Source: Streptomyces sp. TBY4 (GTDB lineage Bacteria; Actinomycetota; Actinomycetes; Streptomycetales; Streptomycetaceae). From it: a stretch of DNA of 64,000 bases. Below are positions 8,097 to 16,804 of this stretch, piece after piece. The notes below the pieces were generated by a model, which did no database searches, was not told the DNA's origin, and was given only the letters and a program-made list of their open reading frames with translations. The stretch is from assembly GCF_024213195.1 (NCBI RefSeq), contig NZ_JANAVF010000009.1, forward strand, positions 248,001 to 312,000. The letters run 5' to 3'. Numbering within the stretch: the stretch's first letter is position 1; each line of letters opens with the position of its first letter. The position numbers and the translations under genes were made by a program.

Positions 8097-8645
8097 ATGA
8101 CGATTGAGCCGGAGCAGCAGATCGGTGTGGGCACGCAGGACGCGTTCCAGCGTCTGTGGACGCCCCACCGGATGGCCTACATCCAGGGGGAGAACAAGCC
8201 GACCGGTCCGGAGGCCGGGGACGGCTGTCCCTTCTGCGGGATTCCGGACATGTCCGACCAGGACGGGCTGGTCGTGGCCCGGGGCAAGCACGTCTACGCC
8301 GTGCTGAACCTCTACCCGTACAACGGCGGCCACCTGATGGTCGTGCCGTACCGGCACGTCGCCGACTACACGGACCTGGACGCCGCCGAGACCCTCGAAC
8401 TCGCCGACCTCACCAAGCGGGCGATGGTCGCGCTGCGCAAGGCCTCCGGCGCGCACGGGTTCAACATCGGCATGAACCAGGGCCAGGCCGCCGGCGCCGG
8501 CATCGCCGCGCACCTGCACCAGCACATCGTGCCCCGCTGGGGCGGGGACACGAACTTCATGCCGGTCGTGGGCCACACCAAGGTGCTGCCCCAACTCCTC
8601 GCGGACACCCGCCAGATGCTCGCGGACGCCTGGCCGACGGACTGA
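8097..8645 (+). CDS. HIT-domain protein, Ap4A phosphorylase/hydrolase type
   Basis: The 182-aa product has the histidine triad HLHQHIV (H139, H141, H143), the nucleotide-binding catalytic motif of the family, plus a C44-P-F-C47 pair near the N-terminus. The neighbouring order (thrS, HIT, pgsA, patA, pimA) parallels Mycobacterium tuberculosis, where the HIT protein Rv2613c cleaves diadenosine tetraphosphate. By that analogy it may remove Ap4A, a by-product of aminoacyl-tRNA synthetases such as ThrRS; this is inference. The start is set at ATG 8097 because a -10 box sits 7 nt upstream; an ATG 12 nt upstream (8085, inside the -10) is less likely. Confidence 0.88.
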   Translation: MTIEPEQQIGVGTQDAFQRLWTPHRMAYIQGENKPTGPEAGDGCPFCGIPDMSDQDGLVVARGKHVYAVLNLYPYNGGHLMVVPYRHVADYTDLDAAETLELADLTKRAMVALRKASGAHGFNIGMNQGQAAGAGIAAHLHQHIVPRWGGDTNFMPVVGHTKVLPQLLADTRQMLADAWPTD

Positions 8646-8680
8646 GATCGCCGGCTGGGCCCCGGCCGGCGGGCCGGGGC

Positions 8681-10363
8681 TCAGGCGTCGTAGACGTCCG
8701 CCTTGCGCGGTGCGGCGTCCTGCACCAGACCGCTGACGATCATCGAGCGGTTGGTGAAGCGCTCGGTGTCGACCCCGTTCTCCTCCAGGACCCGCATCGC
8801 GGCGGTGTGCACCGCCCGCAGGACCGGGGTCGCGGCGCGCATCGCGTCGTCCGCCATGAAGCGGTGGCGCCACGGCTGGCCGGCCCAGACGTGGCGGACG
8901 CCGAAGGGCTCCGGGAGGACGAGCTTGCCGCCCAGGAAGTCCAGGAGCGGCGGGTACCAGGTGAAGGGCGCGCGGACGGCGAGGCGTACGACCTCGCTCG
9001 TGTCGACCACGGGCCGCTTGAGTTCCACGGTCTCCCAGAAGCGTACGGATTTGGCGACCTCGTCCACCGGCGCCGTCGACTTGGTGGTGAACAGGCCGTG
9101 GACCGGGCCGAGCGCGTGCCCGGTGACCTCCACGCGCAGGGTCTTGTAGAGCACGGTGACCGTGACCAGCATGGTGATCACGAGCTGGCCGTCCCAGAGC
9201 GGGTACTGGATGCCGAGGTAGTGCCGGTTGCCGGCGCTGAACTGCTGCTCGTTGCAGATCCGGGTGATCTCGTGCGGCTTCACCAGGAAGGTGTCCACGT
9301 CCGCTCCGCTGGGGCGGGCCACCTCCTTGGCGCCCTCGCCGACCGGGGTGACGATCCAGTGCTGGATCGCGGCGGGCGGGAGGCCGCCGGTGTGCAGGGG
9401 GCCGCGCTCCAGCTTGCGCAGCTGGGTGTCGATCGCGCGTATGACGTCCCAGCTGCGGAACGGGTGGATCTCGGACCCCTCGTTCTTGGGGGCGAGCTCC
9501 TCGGCCATCTGCCAGCTGCCCCAGCGGGTGCCCATGCCGAGTATGCCCTTGGGGCCCGCGTAGAAGACGGAGTTGCTGCGGTCCTCGGCGGTGAGCTTGG
9601 CCAGGGAGTGGCGCAGGTCCTCGCGGGCCTTCTCGTCGGGGTTGCCGGGGACGGCCTCCGGGATCTTGGCGGCGACCCCGCCGCCGCCCGCGAGGAGCCC
9701 GTCCCACCGGGAGCGCAGGTCCTCGGCGGTGGCCTCGCAGATCCGGCGGGCGAGGAACCAGCCGGCGACCGGGGCGATGACCATGGCGCGGACGTAGATG
9801 CCCAGGACTCCGGTCACCGGCAGCCGGAACATCAGGACGGCGACCACCAGGGCCACGCCGACGAGGAGCGCCGTGCCCATCCATGAGGCCCGCTTGTCCT
9901 CGGAGGCCGCCAGGGCCTTGCGGGCCCAGAACAGGCCGAGCCACAGCAGCAGGCCGGGGAGGAACACGACCCCGCAGACGACCATGATCAGGCGGAGCTT
10001 GCGGTCGCGCTCCTTGCGGATGCGGGAGGCGGCCAGGCAGTGCTCGACGACGGTCTGCGGGTCGGCGCCGAAGGACTGGATCAGGGGCTTGCGGGTGGGC
10101 GGGATGGTGCGGGCCTCGACGGCGCGGCAGAAGGCCTCGCCGAGGTTGGGGGCGAGCAGGGACACCTTGGCGGGCTTGACCACGGACTCGTGGTACTCGT
10201 TGTTGGCCTTGAGTATCTCTTCCAGCTTGGTGTCGCGCCCGCCGTCCCGGTAGGCGGCGGAGGCGAGGGCGTTGGTCGCGGCCGTCTGGCCGCCGCCGCC
10301 CTGGAGTGGGATCTGTGCCCCGGGCCTGAAGTCGAATCCGTCGTCCGCCACCGCTGCCCCCAT
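8681..10363 (-). CDS. Conserved 560-aa membrane protein of unknown function
   Basis: I do not recognise a functional family. From ATG 10363 the protein has a cytoplasmic-looking N-terminal region (1-120, with a Gly/Gln-rich patch at 21-30), hydrophobic segments at about 124-146, 162-180 and 184-204, then a long soluble part, another hydrophobic stretch near 390-405 (ITMLVTVTVLYKTL), and a conserved-looking C-terminus. There is no transporter, kinase or protease motif. The next in-frame start (10495) would run through a 13-bp tandem repeat whose unit is not a multiple of three, so the shorter start is preferred. Transcribed alone, between the HIT gene and the EF-G paralogue. Confidence 0.75.
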   Translation of the reverse strand: MGAAVADDGFDFRPGAQIPLQGGGGQTAATNALASAAYRDGGRDTKLEEILKANNEYHESVVKPAKVSLLAPNLGEAFCRAVEARTIPPTRKPLIQSFGADPQTVVEHCLAASRIRKERDRKLRLIMVVCGVVFLPGLLLWLGLFWARKALAASEDKRASWMGTALLVGVALVVAVLMFRLPVTGVLGIYVRAMVIAPVAGWFLARRICEATAEDLRSRWDGLLAGGGGVAAKIPEAVPGNPDEKAREDLRHSLAKLTAEDRSNSVFYAGPKGILGMGTRWGSWQMAEELAPKNEGSEIHPFRSWDVIRAIDTQLRKLERGPLHTGGLPPAAIQHWIVTPVGEGAKEVARPSGADVDTFLVKPHEITRICNEQQFSAGNRHYLGIQYPLWDGQLVITMLVTVTVLYKTLRVEVTGHALGPVHGLFTTKSTAPVDEVAKSVRFWETVELKRPVVDTSEVVRLAVRAPFTWYPPLLDFLGGKLVLPEPFGVRHVWAGQPWRHRFMADDAMRAATPVLRAVHTAAMRVLEENGVDTERFTNRSMIVSGLVQDAAPRKADVYDA

Positions 10364-10410
10364 CGCTGTGCGTCGTGCTCGTGTGCGGGCCTGCCCGCGA
10401 TACCCCGCCC

Positions 10411-10488
10411 GCTCGGTCGTTCCGCTCGGTCTTCCGGGTTGGTCTTCCCGTTCGGCCTTCCTGCTCGGTCTACCCGTTCGGAATGCCC
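10411..10488. repeat. 13-bp tandem repeat, six copies, upstream of membrane-protein gene
   Basis: Six consecutive 13-bp units, each a variant of GCTCGGTCTTCCG (plus strand), lie 48-125 bp upstream of the start codon at 10363. Units differ by one to about six bases, mostly at positions 2-3 and 8-13. The length argues for a non-coding array in the promoter or leader. Confidence 0.8.
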
Positions 10489-10548
10489 GCCTCACGCGCG
10501 GACGAGCCTATAGGCCGATTCCTCCCCATGGGCATGGGACAGGTAAAT

Positions 10549-10580
10549 GCCGCCCACCGCAAGCGGGTTGAGTGGGCGGC
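10549..10580 (-). terminator. Hairpin after the EF-G paralogue
   Basis: GCCGCCCAC (10549-10557) pairs with GTGGGCGGC (10572-10580) just past the minus-strand stop at 10591. It is followed on the minus strand by a short T-containing stretch. Confidence 0.6.
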
Positions 10581-10590
10581 CGGGGTGACG

Positions 10591-12804
10591 CTATGTCAGT
10601 TGGCTTCCCTTCTCGGCCTGTTCGCGCAGCTTGTCCGCTATCTGTGGCGGCATCGGCTCGTGCCGCGCGTACGTACGGCTGAACAGCCCCGTGCCGTGCG
10701 AGACGGAGCGCAGCTCGACGGCGTACCGGCCGATCTCGATCTCGGGGATCTCGGCCAGGACCCGGGTGCGGCCGGTGCCCGCCGCGTCGGTGCCGACGAC
10801 GCGGCCCCGGCGGCCGGCGAGGTCGCTCATGACGGGGCCGACGTACTCGTCGGGGACGAGGACGGCCAGCTCGGCGACCGGTTCGAGGAGCTGGACGCGG
10901 GCCGCGGCGGCGGCCTCGCGCAGGGCGAGGGCGCCCGCGGTCTGGAAGGCGGCGTCGGAGGAGTCCACCGAGTGGGCCTTGCCGTCGAGCAGGGTGATGC
11001 GTACGTCGACCAGCGGGTAGCCGGCCGCGAGCCCCCGGGCGGCCTGCGCCCGGACCCCCTTCTCCACGGACGGGATGAACTGGCGCGGGACGGCTCCGCC
11101 GACCACCTTGTCGACGAACTCGATCCCGCTGCCCGGGGGCAGCGGCTCGACCTCGATCTCGCAGATGGCGAACTGGCCGTGCCCGCCGGACTGCTTCACG
11201 TGCCGTCCGCGGCCGCCGGCCTTGGCGCCGAAGGTCTCGCGGAGGCTGACCTTGTGCGGGACCGGATCGACCTGGACCCCGTACCGGGTGCGCAGCCGTT
11301 CGAGGGCGAGGTCCTGGTGGGCCTCGCCGAGGCACCACAGGACGAGCTGGCGGGTGTGCGGGTTCTGTTCGAGCCGCAGGGTGGGGTCCTCGGCGACCAG
11401 CCGGGCCAGGCCCTGGGAGAGCTTGTCCTCGTCGGCCTTGCTGTGCGCCTCGATGGCGAGGGGGAGCAGCGGGTCCGGCATCGACCAGGCCTCCATGAGG
11501 AGGGGGTTGTCCTTGGCGGAGAGGGTGTCGCCGGTCTCGGCGCGGCCGAGCCGGGCCACGCAGGCCAGATCGCCGGCGATGCAGTGGGTGAGGGGGCGCT
11601 GCTGTTTGCCGAAGGGGGAGGTCAGGGCGCCGACGCGCTCGTCCACATCGTGATCCTCGTGCCCCCGGTCGGTGAGCCCGTGCCCGCTCACGTGGACCGT
11701 CTCGTCGGGGCGCAGGGTGCCGGAGAAGACGCGGACGAGCGAGACGCGGCCGACGTAGGGGTCGGAGGAGGTCTTCACCACCTCGGCGACGAGCGGTCCG
11801 GCGGGATCGCAGGTGACCGCGGGGCGGGCCGCGCCGTCGGGGGTGGTGACGCCGACGGGAGCGCGCTCCAGCGGGGTGGGGAAGCCGCCGGTGATCAGTT
11901 CGAGGAGTTCTACGGTGCCCAGGCCCTTGCGGGCGCCGTCGGCGGCGGGGGCGGCCATCAGGACGGGGTGGAAGGTGCCGCGGGCGACGGCCCGCTCCAG
12001 GTCGTCGACCAGGGTCTTGAGATCGATGTCCTCGCCGCCGAGATAGCGGTCCATGAGGGTCTCGTCCTCGCTCTCGGCGATGATCCCCTCGATCAGCCGG
12101 GCCCGGGCGTCGGTGATGAGGGCGAGCTCGCCGGGTTCCGGGTCGCGTTCGACGCGGTCGCCGGAGGTGTAGTCGTAGACGCGCTGGGAGAGCAGGCCGA
12201 GCAGTCCGGCCACCGGGGCGTGGCCGTCGGGGCCGGCGGGGCCGTGCAGGGGCAGGTAGAGCGGGCGCACGGCATCGGGGTCGTCCGCTCCGAAGGCGTC
12301 GCCGCACACCGTGGTCATCTGCGCGTAGTCGGCGCGGGCGGCCTCCAGGTGGGTCACGACGATGGCGCGCGGCATGCCGACGGCCGCGCATTCGTCCCAG
12401 ACCATCCGGGTGGCCCCGGAGAGCCCGTCGCCGTCCTCGGCGGCCGAGACCACGAAGAGGGCCGCGTCGGCGGCGCGCAGCCCGGCCCGGAGCTCTCCGA
12501 CGAAGTCGGCGTAACCGGGGGTGTCCAGGATGTTGATTTTGATTCCGGCCCACTCCACGGGGACCAGGGAGAGCTGGACGGAGCGCTGGCGGCGGTGCTC
12601 GATCTCGTCGTAGTCGGAGACGGTGGCCCCGTCCTCGACGCGCCCGGCCCGGTTCACGGCGCCGGCGGTCAGGGCCAGGGCCTCGACCAGGGTGGTCTTG
12701 CCGGATCCGCTGTGGCCGACCAGCACGACGTTCCGTACGGACGCGGGGTGGTCGGCCGTCGGTGCTCTGCCGGCGGCTCCGGATTGGTGTGATGCGGCTC
12801 CCAC
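10591..12804 (-). CDS. Elongation factor G-like GTPase paralogue (EF-G2 type)
   Basis: The 737-aa protein has EF-G domain architecture. The G1 loop is GHSGSGKT (30-37) and G3 is DTPGY (94-98), followed by domains II-V ending in a C-terminal EF-G fold. Two switch/guanine motifs are altered: the RGITI of switch I reads RQRSV (about 72-76), and the NKxD that selects guanine reads THLE (151-154). This fits the actinobacterial EF-G-like proteins, not the canonical translocase, which would be expected beside the rpsL/rpsG genes. Function unknown; ribosome binding is plausible. The GTG start at 12804 follows GGGAGG by about 10 nt. Confidence 0.85.
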   Translation of the reverse strand: MGAASHQSGAAGRAPTADHPASVRNVVLVGHSGSGKTTLVEALALTAGAVNRAGRVEDGATVSDYDEIEHRRQRSVQLSLVPVEWAGIKINILDTPGYADFVGELRAGLRAADAALFVVSAAEDGDGLSGATRMVWDECAAVGMPRAIVVTHLEAARADYAQMTTVCGDAFGADDPDAVRPLYLPLHGPAGPDGHAPVAGLLGLLSQRVYDYTSGDRVERDPEPGELALITDARARLIEGIIAESEDETLMDRYLGGEDIDLKTLVDDLERAVARGTFHPVLMAAPAADGARKGLGTVELLELITGGFPTPLERAPVGVTTPDGAARPAVTCDPAGPLVAEVVKTSSDPYVGRVSLVRVFSGTLRPDETVHVSGHGLTDRGHEDHDVDERVGALTSPFGKQQRPLTHCIAGDLACVARLGRAETGDTLSAKDNPLLMEAWSMPDPLLPLAIEAHSKADEDKLSQGLARLVAEDPTLRLEQNPHTRQLVLWCLGEAHQDLALERLRTRYGVQVDPVPHKVSLRETFGAKAGGRGRHVKQSGGHGQFAICEIEVEPLPPGSGIEFVDKVVGGAVPRQFIPSVEKGVRAQAARGLAAGYPLVDVRITLLDGKAHSVDSSDAAFQTAGALALREAAAAARVQLLEPVAELAVLVPDEYVGPVMSDLAGRRGRVVGTDAAGTGRTRVLAEIPEIEIGRYAVELRSVSHGTGLFSRTYARHEPMPPQIADKLREQAEKGSQLT

Positions 12805-13060
12805 GATGCTCGTGCCTCCCGTTTGGAGGGGATGGAGGGGAAAAGACCTCCTTCGAGCTTTGCACTGCCGTCACACGGCGTCCATACGTCGTACCGGAGG
12901 CGCCGGTGCCGGGGGAGAGGTAGGGAGAGGCGGAGGCGGCGTCCGGAGACATGCCCGGAAACGGGCCCGGCAGGGCGCCGGGGACGTGGCGAACGGCCCG
13001 AGAACGGCCCGCGTCGTGTGAACCGGTGGGTGCGCGGCGCCGATGGCCCGGGGCCCTGGC

Positions 13061-13066
13061 TACGAT
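13061..13066 (+). promoter_or_regulatory. Probable -10 box for pgsA-patA-pimA operon
   Basis: TACGAT lies 54 nt upstream of the pgsA ATG, within the 316-bp divergent gap between the EF-G paralogue and pgsA. The rest of that gap is GC-rich with no other recognisable signal. Confidence 0.45.
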
Positions 13067-13120
13067 GGGCCAGCCGGTGGCCGTGGTGGCCGTGCGGCCC
13101 AGCGACCCTCCGGGAAGGCC

Positions 13121-13801
13121 ATGCTGAACAAGTACGCGCGTGCATTCTTCACGCGTGTTCTCACGCCATTCGCCGCTTTTCTGCTCCGGATGGGAGTGAG
13201 TCCCGACGCGGTCACCCTCATCGGCACGGCCGGAGTGGTGGTCGGAGCCCTGGTCTTCTTCCCCATGGGCGAGTTCTTCTGGGGCACGATCACCATCACG
13301 CTCTTCGTCTTCTCCGACCTGGTGGACGGGAACATGGCCCGCCAGGCCGGCGTCTCCAGCCGGTGGGGGGCGTTCCTCGACTCCACCCTCGACCGGGTGG
13401 CGGACGCGGCGATCTTCGGCGGGCTCGCGCTCTGGTACGCGGGCTCCGGGAACAACAACGCGCTCTGCGCCGTCGCCATCTTCTGCCTGGCCAGCGGCCA
13501 GGTGGTCTCGTACACCAAGGCCCGCGGCGAATCGATCGGCCTGCCGGTCGCCGTCAACGGGCTCATCGAGCGCGCCGAGCGCCTGGTCATCACGCTGGTC
13601 GCGGCCGGTCTGTCCGGGCTGGAGACCTTCGGCGTCCCCTCGTGGATCGGCGTACTGCTGCCGATCGCGCTGTGGGTGGTCGCCGCGGGCTCGCTCGTGA
13701 CCCTGATCCAGCGCGTGGTCACCGTACGGCGCGAATCGGCGGAAGCCGACGCCGCGGCCGCGGCCGCCGCGGGTGCTCCCTCCGAAGGCGGTACGCCCTG
13801 A
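13121..13801 (+). CDS. pgsA: Phosphatidylinositol phosphate synthase (CDP-alcohol phosphatidyltransferase)
   Basis: The 226-aa membrane enzyme carries the exact CDP-alcohol phosphotransferase signature DG-x2-AR-x8-G-x3-D-x3-D: D69, G70, A73, R74, G83, D87, D91. Hydrophobic segments flank it. In actinobacteria the member at the head of a patA-pimA operon transfers a diacylglycerol-phosphate from CDP-DAG to inositol phosphate, the first step to phosphatidylinositol and its mannosides. The ATG at 13121 (MLNKYARAFF) has a GGAAGG nearby; the longer frame from 13043 is GC-shadow. Its TGA overlaps the next ATG by one base. The C-terminus is Ala-rich and charged. Confidence 0.92.
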   Translation: MLNKYARAFFTRVLTPFAAFLLRMGVSPDAVTLIGTAGVVVGALVFFPMGEFFWGTITITLFVFSDLVDGNMARQAGVSSRWGAFLDSTLDRVADAAIFGGLALWYAGSGNNNALCAVAIFCLASGQVVSYTKARGESIGLPVAVNGLIERAERLVITLVAAGLSGLETFGVPSWIGVLLPIALWVVAAGSLVTLIQRVVTVRRESAEADAAAAAAAGAPSEGGTP

Positions 13802-14736
13802 TGGGCAAGGCACAGGACAAGCTGGTCGACGGGCTCTACGGGCTCGGCTGGGCCGGGGTCAAGAAGCTGCCCGAGCCCGCCGCGGCGGCCCTCGGCCGGC
13901 GGATCGCCGACTTCGCCTGGAAGCGGCGCGGCAAGAGCGTGCTGCGCCTGGAGTCGAACCTGGCCCGGGTGGTGCCGGACGCGACGCCCGAGCGGCTGCG
14001 CGAGCTGTCGCACGCGGGCATGCGCTCCTACATGCGGTACTGGATGGAGTCCTTCCGGCTGCCGACCATGGCCAAGGAACGGTTCAGCTCCGACGTGGAG
14101 ATGAAGGACGACCACATCCTGCGCGAGGCACTGGCCTCCGGGCGCGGAGTGGTGGTCGCCCTCCCGCACCTGGCCAACTGGGACCTCGCCGGCGCCTGGG
14201 CCGTCACCCACATCGGCGTCCCCTTCACCACCGTCGCCGAACGGCTCAAGCCGGAGACCCTCTACGACCGGTTCGTCGCCTACCGCGAGAGCCTGGGCAT
14301 GGAGGTGCTCCCGCACAACGGCGGCGCCGCCTTCGGCACGCTCGCGCGGCGGCTGCGCTCCGGCGGACTCGTCTGCCTGGTCGCGGACCGGGACCTGTCC
14401 GCCTCCGGCGTGGAAGTGGACTTCTTCGGCTCGGCGGCGCGCATGCCGGCCGGACCGGCGCTGCTCGCCCAGCAGACGGGCGCCGTGCTGCTCCCGGCCA
14501 CCCTGTACTACGGGGACGCGCCGAAGATGTACGGCCGGATCCACCCCCCGGTGGAGGTGCCCGGGACCGGCACCCGCCAGGAGAAGACGGCCGTCATGAC
14601 GCAGGCGGTCGCCGACGCCTTCGCCCAGGGCATCGCCGAGCACCCGCAGGACTGGCACATGCTCCAGCGGCTGTGGCTGGACGACCTGGAGACCACCGGC
14701 CCGGGCGCCGGCCGGCCCGAGGAGCACTCCGCGTGA
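13801..14736 (+). CDS. Phosphatidylinositol mannoside acyltransferase (LpxL/HtrB family)
   Basis: The 311-aa product belongs to the lysophospholipid acyltransferase-like LABLAT group. The HX4D catalytic motif is HLANWD (H123, D128), followed by AERLKPETLYDRF and further conserved Gly/Pro positions (MPAGPALLAQQTGA). In mycobacteria the gene at this position (patA, Rv2611c) acylates the mannose of PIM on the cytoplasmic face of the membrane. The gene is sandwiched between pgsA (1-nt overlap) and the mannosyltransferase (4-nt overlap), which supports that role here. No N-terminal membrane helix is obvious; association with the membrane is probably peripheral. Confidence 0.88.
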   Translation: MGKAQDKLVDGLYGLGWAGVKKLPEPAAAALGRRIADFAWKRRGKSVLRLESNLARVVPDATPERLRELSHAGMRSYMRYWMESFRLPTMAKERFSSDVEMKDDHILREALASGRGVVVALPHLANWDLAGAWAVTHIGVPFTTVAERLKPETLYDRFVAYRESLGMEVLPHNGGAAFGTLARRLRSGGLVCLVADRDLSASGVEVDFFGSAARMPAGPALLAQQTGAVLLPATLYYGDAPKMYGRIHPPVEVPGTGTRQEKTAVMTQAVADAFAQGIAEHPQDWHMLQRLWLDDLETTGPGAGRPEEHSA

Positions 14737-15896
14737 AGATCGGCATCGTCTGCCCGTACTCCTGGGACGTCCCCGGAGGGGTCCAGTTCCACATCCGGGA
14801 CCTCGCGGAACACCTGATCGGCCTCGGCCACCAGGTGTCGGTCCTGGCCCCGGCGGACGACGAGACCCCGCTGCCCCCCTACGTGGTCTCGGCGGGACGG
14901 GCGGTGCCGGTGCCGTACAACGGGTCGGTCGCCCGGCTCAACTTCGGCTTCCTGTCCGCGGCCCGCGTACGGCGCTGGCTGCACGACGGGGTCTTCGACG
15001 TGGTCCACATCCACGAACCGACCTCCCCCTCCCTCGGCCTGCTGACCTGCTGGGCGGCGCAGGGCCCCATCGTGGCCACCTTCCACACCTCCAACCCGCG
15101 CTCCCGGGCCATGCTGGCGGCCTACCCGATCCTCCAGCCGGCCCTGGAGAAGATCAGCGCCCGGATCGCCGTGAGCGAGTACGCGCGGCGCACTCTCGTC
15201 GAGCACCTCGGCGGCGACGCGGTGGTCATCCCCAACGGAGTCGACGTCGACTTCTTCGCCAAGGCCGACCCGAACCCGGCCTGGTCCGGCCAGACCCTCG
15301 GCTTCATCGGCCGCATCGACGAACCGCGCAAGGGCCTGCCCGTCCTGATGGCGGCCTTCCCGCGCATCGTCGAGGCGTGCCCGGACGTACGCCTCCTGGT
15401 GGCGGGCCGCGGAGACGAGGAGGAGGCGGTCGCCTCCCTGCCCGCCGAACTCCGCTCCCGGGTCGAGTTCCTCGGAATGGTCTCCGACGAGGACAAGGCA
15501 CGGCTGCTGCGCAGCGTCGACCTGTACGTGGCTCCGAACACGGGCGGCGAGAGCTTCGGCATCATCCTCGTCGAGGCCCTCTCCGCCGGCGCGGCGGTCC
15601 TCGCGGCCGACCTCGACGCCTTCGCACAGGTCCTGGACCAGGGGGCGGCGGGGGAGCTCTTCGCGAACGAGGACCCCGACTCCCTGGCGGCCGCGGCGAT
15701 CGCGCTGCTCCGCGATCCGGCCCGCCGCGCGGAACTGAGCGCGCGTGGCTCCGCGCACGTGCGGCGCTTCGACTGGTCGACGGTGGCGGCGGACATCCTG
15801 GCCGTCTACGAAACCGTCACGGACGGCGCGGCGGCGGTGGCCGAGGACGAGCGGGTCCCGCTCCGCACCCGCCTGGGCCTCACCCGCGACGCGTAG
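14733..15896 (+). CDS. pimA: GT4 glycosyltransferase, phosphatidylinositol mannosyltransferase (PimA-like)
   Basis: The 387-aa GT-B enzyme has the N-terminal glycine motif PGGVQFHI (about 14-21). The donor-binding region is GFIGRIDEPRKGL (Arg and Lys of the GT4 active site), and the EX7E motif is in GESFGIILVE. With PgsA and PatA upstream in a coupled operon (GTGA overlap at 14733-14736), the likely reaction is GDP-mannose plus phosphatidylinositol to PIM1 at the inner leaflet. The last 30 residues are variable. The operon ends at this gene and is followed by repeat copy 2, which may act as its transcript end. Confidence 0.9.
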   Translation: MKIGIVCPYSWDVPGGVQFHIRDLAEHLIGLGHQVSVLAPADDETPLPPYVVSAGRAVPVPYNGSVARLNFGFLSAARVRRWLHDGVFDVVHIHEPTSPSLGLLTCWAAQGPIVATFHTSNPRSRAMLAAYPILQPALEKISARIAVSEYARRTLVEHLGGDAVVIPNGVDVDFFAKADPNPAWSGQTLGFIGRIDEPRKGLPVLMAAFPRIVEACPDVRLLVAGRGDEEEAVASLPAELRSRVEFLGMVSDEDKARLLRSVDLYVAPNTGGESFGIILVEALSAGAAVLAADLDAFAQVLDQGAAGELFANEDPDSLAAAAIALLRDPARRAELSARGSAHVRRFDWSTVAADILAVYETVTDGAAAVAEDERVPLRTRLGLTRDA

Positions 15897-15920
15897 CCCT
15901 ACCGGGCCCGACCCGGCCGG

Positions 15921-16112
15921 AGTTCCCCTACCCGCCCTTCGCCCGTTCCCCGGGCTGCGCCCGGACCCCTTCTGGGGCTCCGCCCCAGACCCCGCGCCTC
16001 AAACGCCGGCGAGGCTGGATTTTTCCAGCCCGTCCGGCGTTTGAGGACCGGGTCCGGGCGGAGCCCGGGGAACGGTGGAAGGGCGGGTAGGGGACAGCCC
16101 CGCAGGACCACC
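15921..16112. repeat. Dispersed intergenic inverted repeat, copy 2 (complete)
   Basis: It has the same architecture as the copy at 5006-5215. The left arm contains CTACCCGCCCTTCGCCCGTT, GGGGCTCCGCCCCAGACCC and CTCAAACGCCGGCGAGGCTG. The loop is around ATTTTT near 16020, and the right arm has CCAGCCCGTCCGGCGTTTGA through GGTAGGGGACAGCCCCGCAG. It occupies most of the 309-bp gap between the pimA-like gene and the next gene; nothing else is seen there apart from a purine-rich stretch before 16206. Confidence 0.85.
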
Positions 16113-16205
16113 GACGGACGGAGTCCGGCGCAGCGGCGCGAAGCCGGAGAGGCCCGCAAGGGCCGAGGCGCGCGAGCGGCGCATTGAAAGGTAAGGTCGC
16201 GGCCC

Positions 16206-16745
16206 GTGATCGAAACCCTTGTCTGGATTGCCCTCGGCCTCGGCCTCGTCGGGGTTTACCTCAGCTGGACCGCCGGCCGGCTCGACCGGCTGCACTCGCG
16301 GATGGACGCCGCCCGCGCCGCACTCGACGCACAGCTCGTCCGCCGGGCCTCCGTGGTGCTGGAGGTGGCGACCTCCGGGGTGCTGGATCCGGCTTCCTCC
16401 CTCGTGCTGTACGAGGCCGCGCACGCCGCCCGGCAGGCGGAGGAGGAGCACCGGGAGGTGGCCGAGAGCGAGCTCAGCCAGGCGCTGCGCGCGGTGTTCT
16501 CCGATGTCGGGCAGGTCGACGCGCTCAAGGCGGCCCCGGGCGGGGCGGAGGCCGCCGAGGAGCTGGCTGCGGCGGTCCGCCGGGTGCCCATGGCGCGGCG
16601 GTTCCTCAACGACGCCGTCCGTGCGGCCCGGGCGCTGCGCCGCCACCGCAAGGTCCGCTGGTTCCGGCTGGCGGGCCACGCGCCCTTCCCCCTGGCCTTC
16701 GAGATGGACGACGAGCCTCCGGTGGATCTGGCCGAGCGGCCGTAA
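16206..16745 (+). CDS. Conserved 179-aa membrane-anchored protein of unknown function
   Basis: The product has one N-terminal membrane segment (about 3-21) followed by a long, Ala/Glu/Arg-rich helical domain with coiled-coil character (25-150) and an acidic tail. A signal-anchor with the helical domain in the cytoplasm is most consistent, since basic residues follow the hydrophobic segment. It faintly resembles LemA-type helical bundle proteins but I cannot assign a family. The GTG at 16206 has weak ribosome-binding potential (AAAGGTAAGG upstream). It lies between the PIM operon and pdxST, separated from both. Confidence 0.75.
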   Translation: MIETLVWIALGLGLVGVYLSWTAGRLDRLHSRMDAARAALDAQLVRRASVVLEVATSGVLDPASSLVLYEAAHAARQAEEEHREVAESELSQALRAVFSDVGQVDALKAAPGGAEAAEELAAAVRRVPMARRFLNDAVRAARALRRHRKVRWFRLAGHAPFPLAFEMDDEPPVDLAERP

Positions 16746-16804
16746 CTTGTACCCAATGGCCAAATCGCGAGGAGCCACCGGCTGCACATTGGCCCTTGCC
16801 GTGG

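Noticed and set aside
10375..12792. 805-codon plus-strand frame opposite the EF-G paralogue, and an 1101-codon frame in another minus frame (10508-13813)
   Set aside because: The EF-G motifs are in the 10591-12804 minus frame; the others are low-complexity shadows.
13802..15895. Fusion of the acyltransferase and mannosyltransferase genes
   Set aside because: A clear TGA at 14734-14736 and a coupled GTG at 14733 in another frame show two genes.
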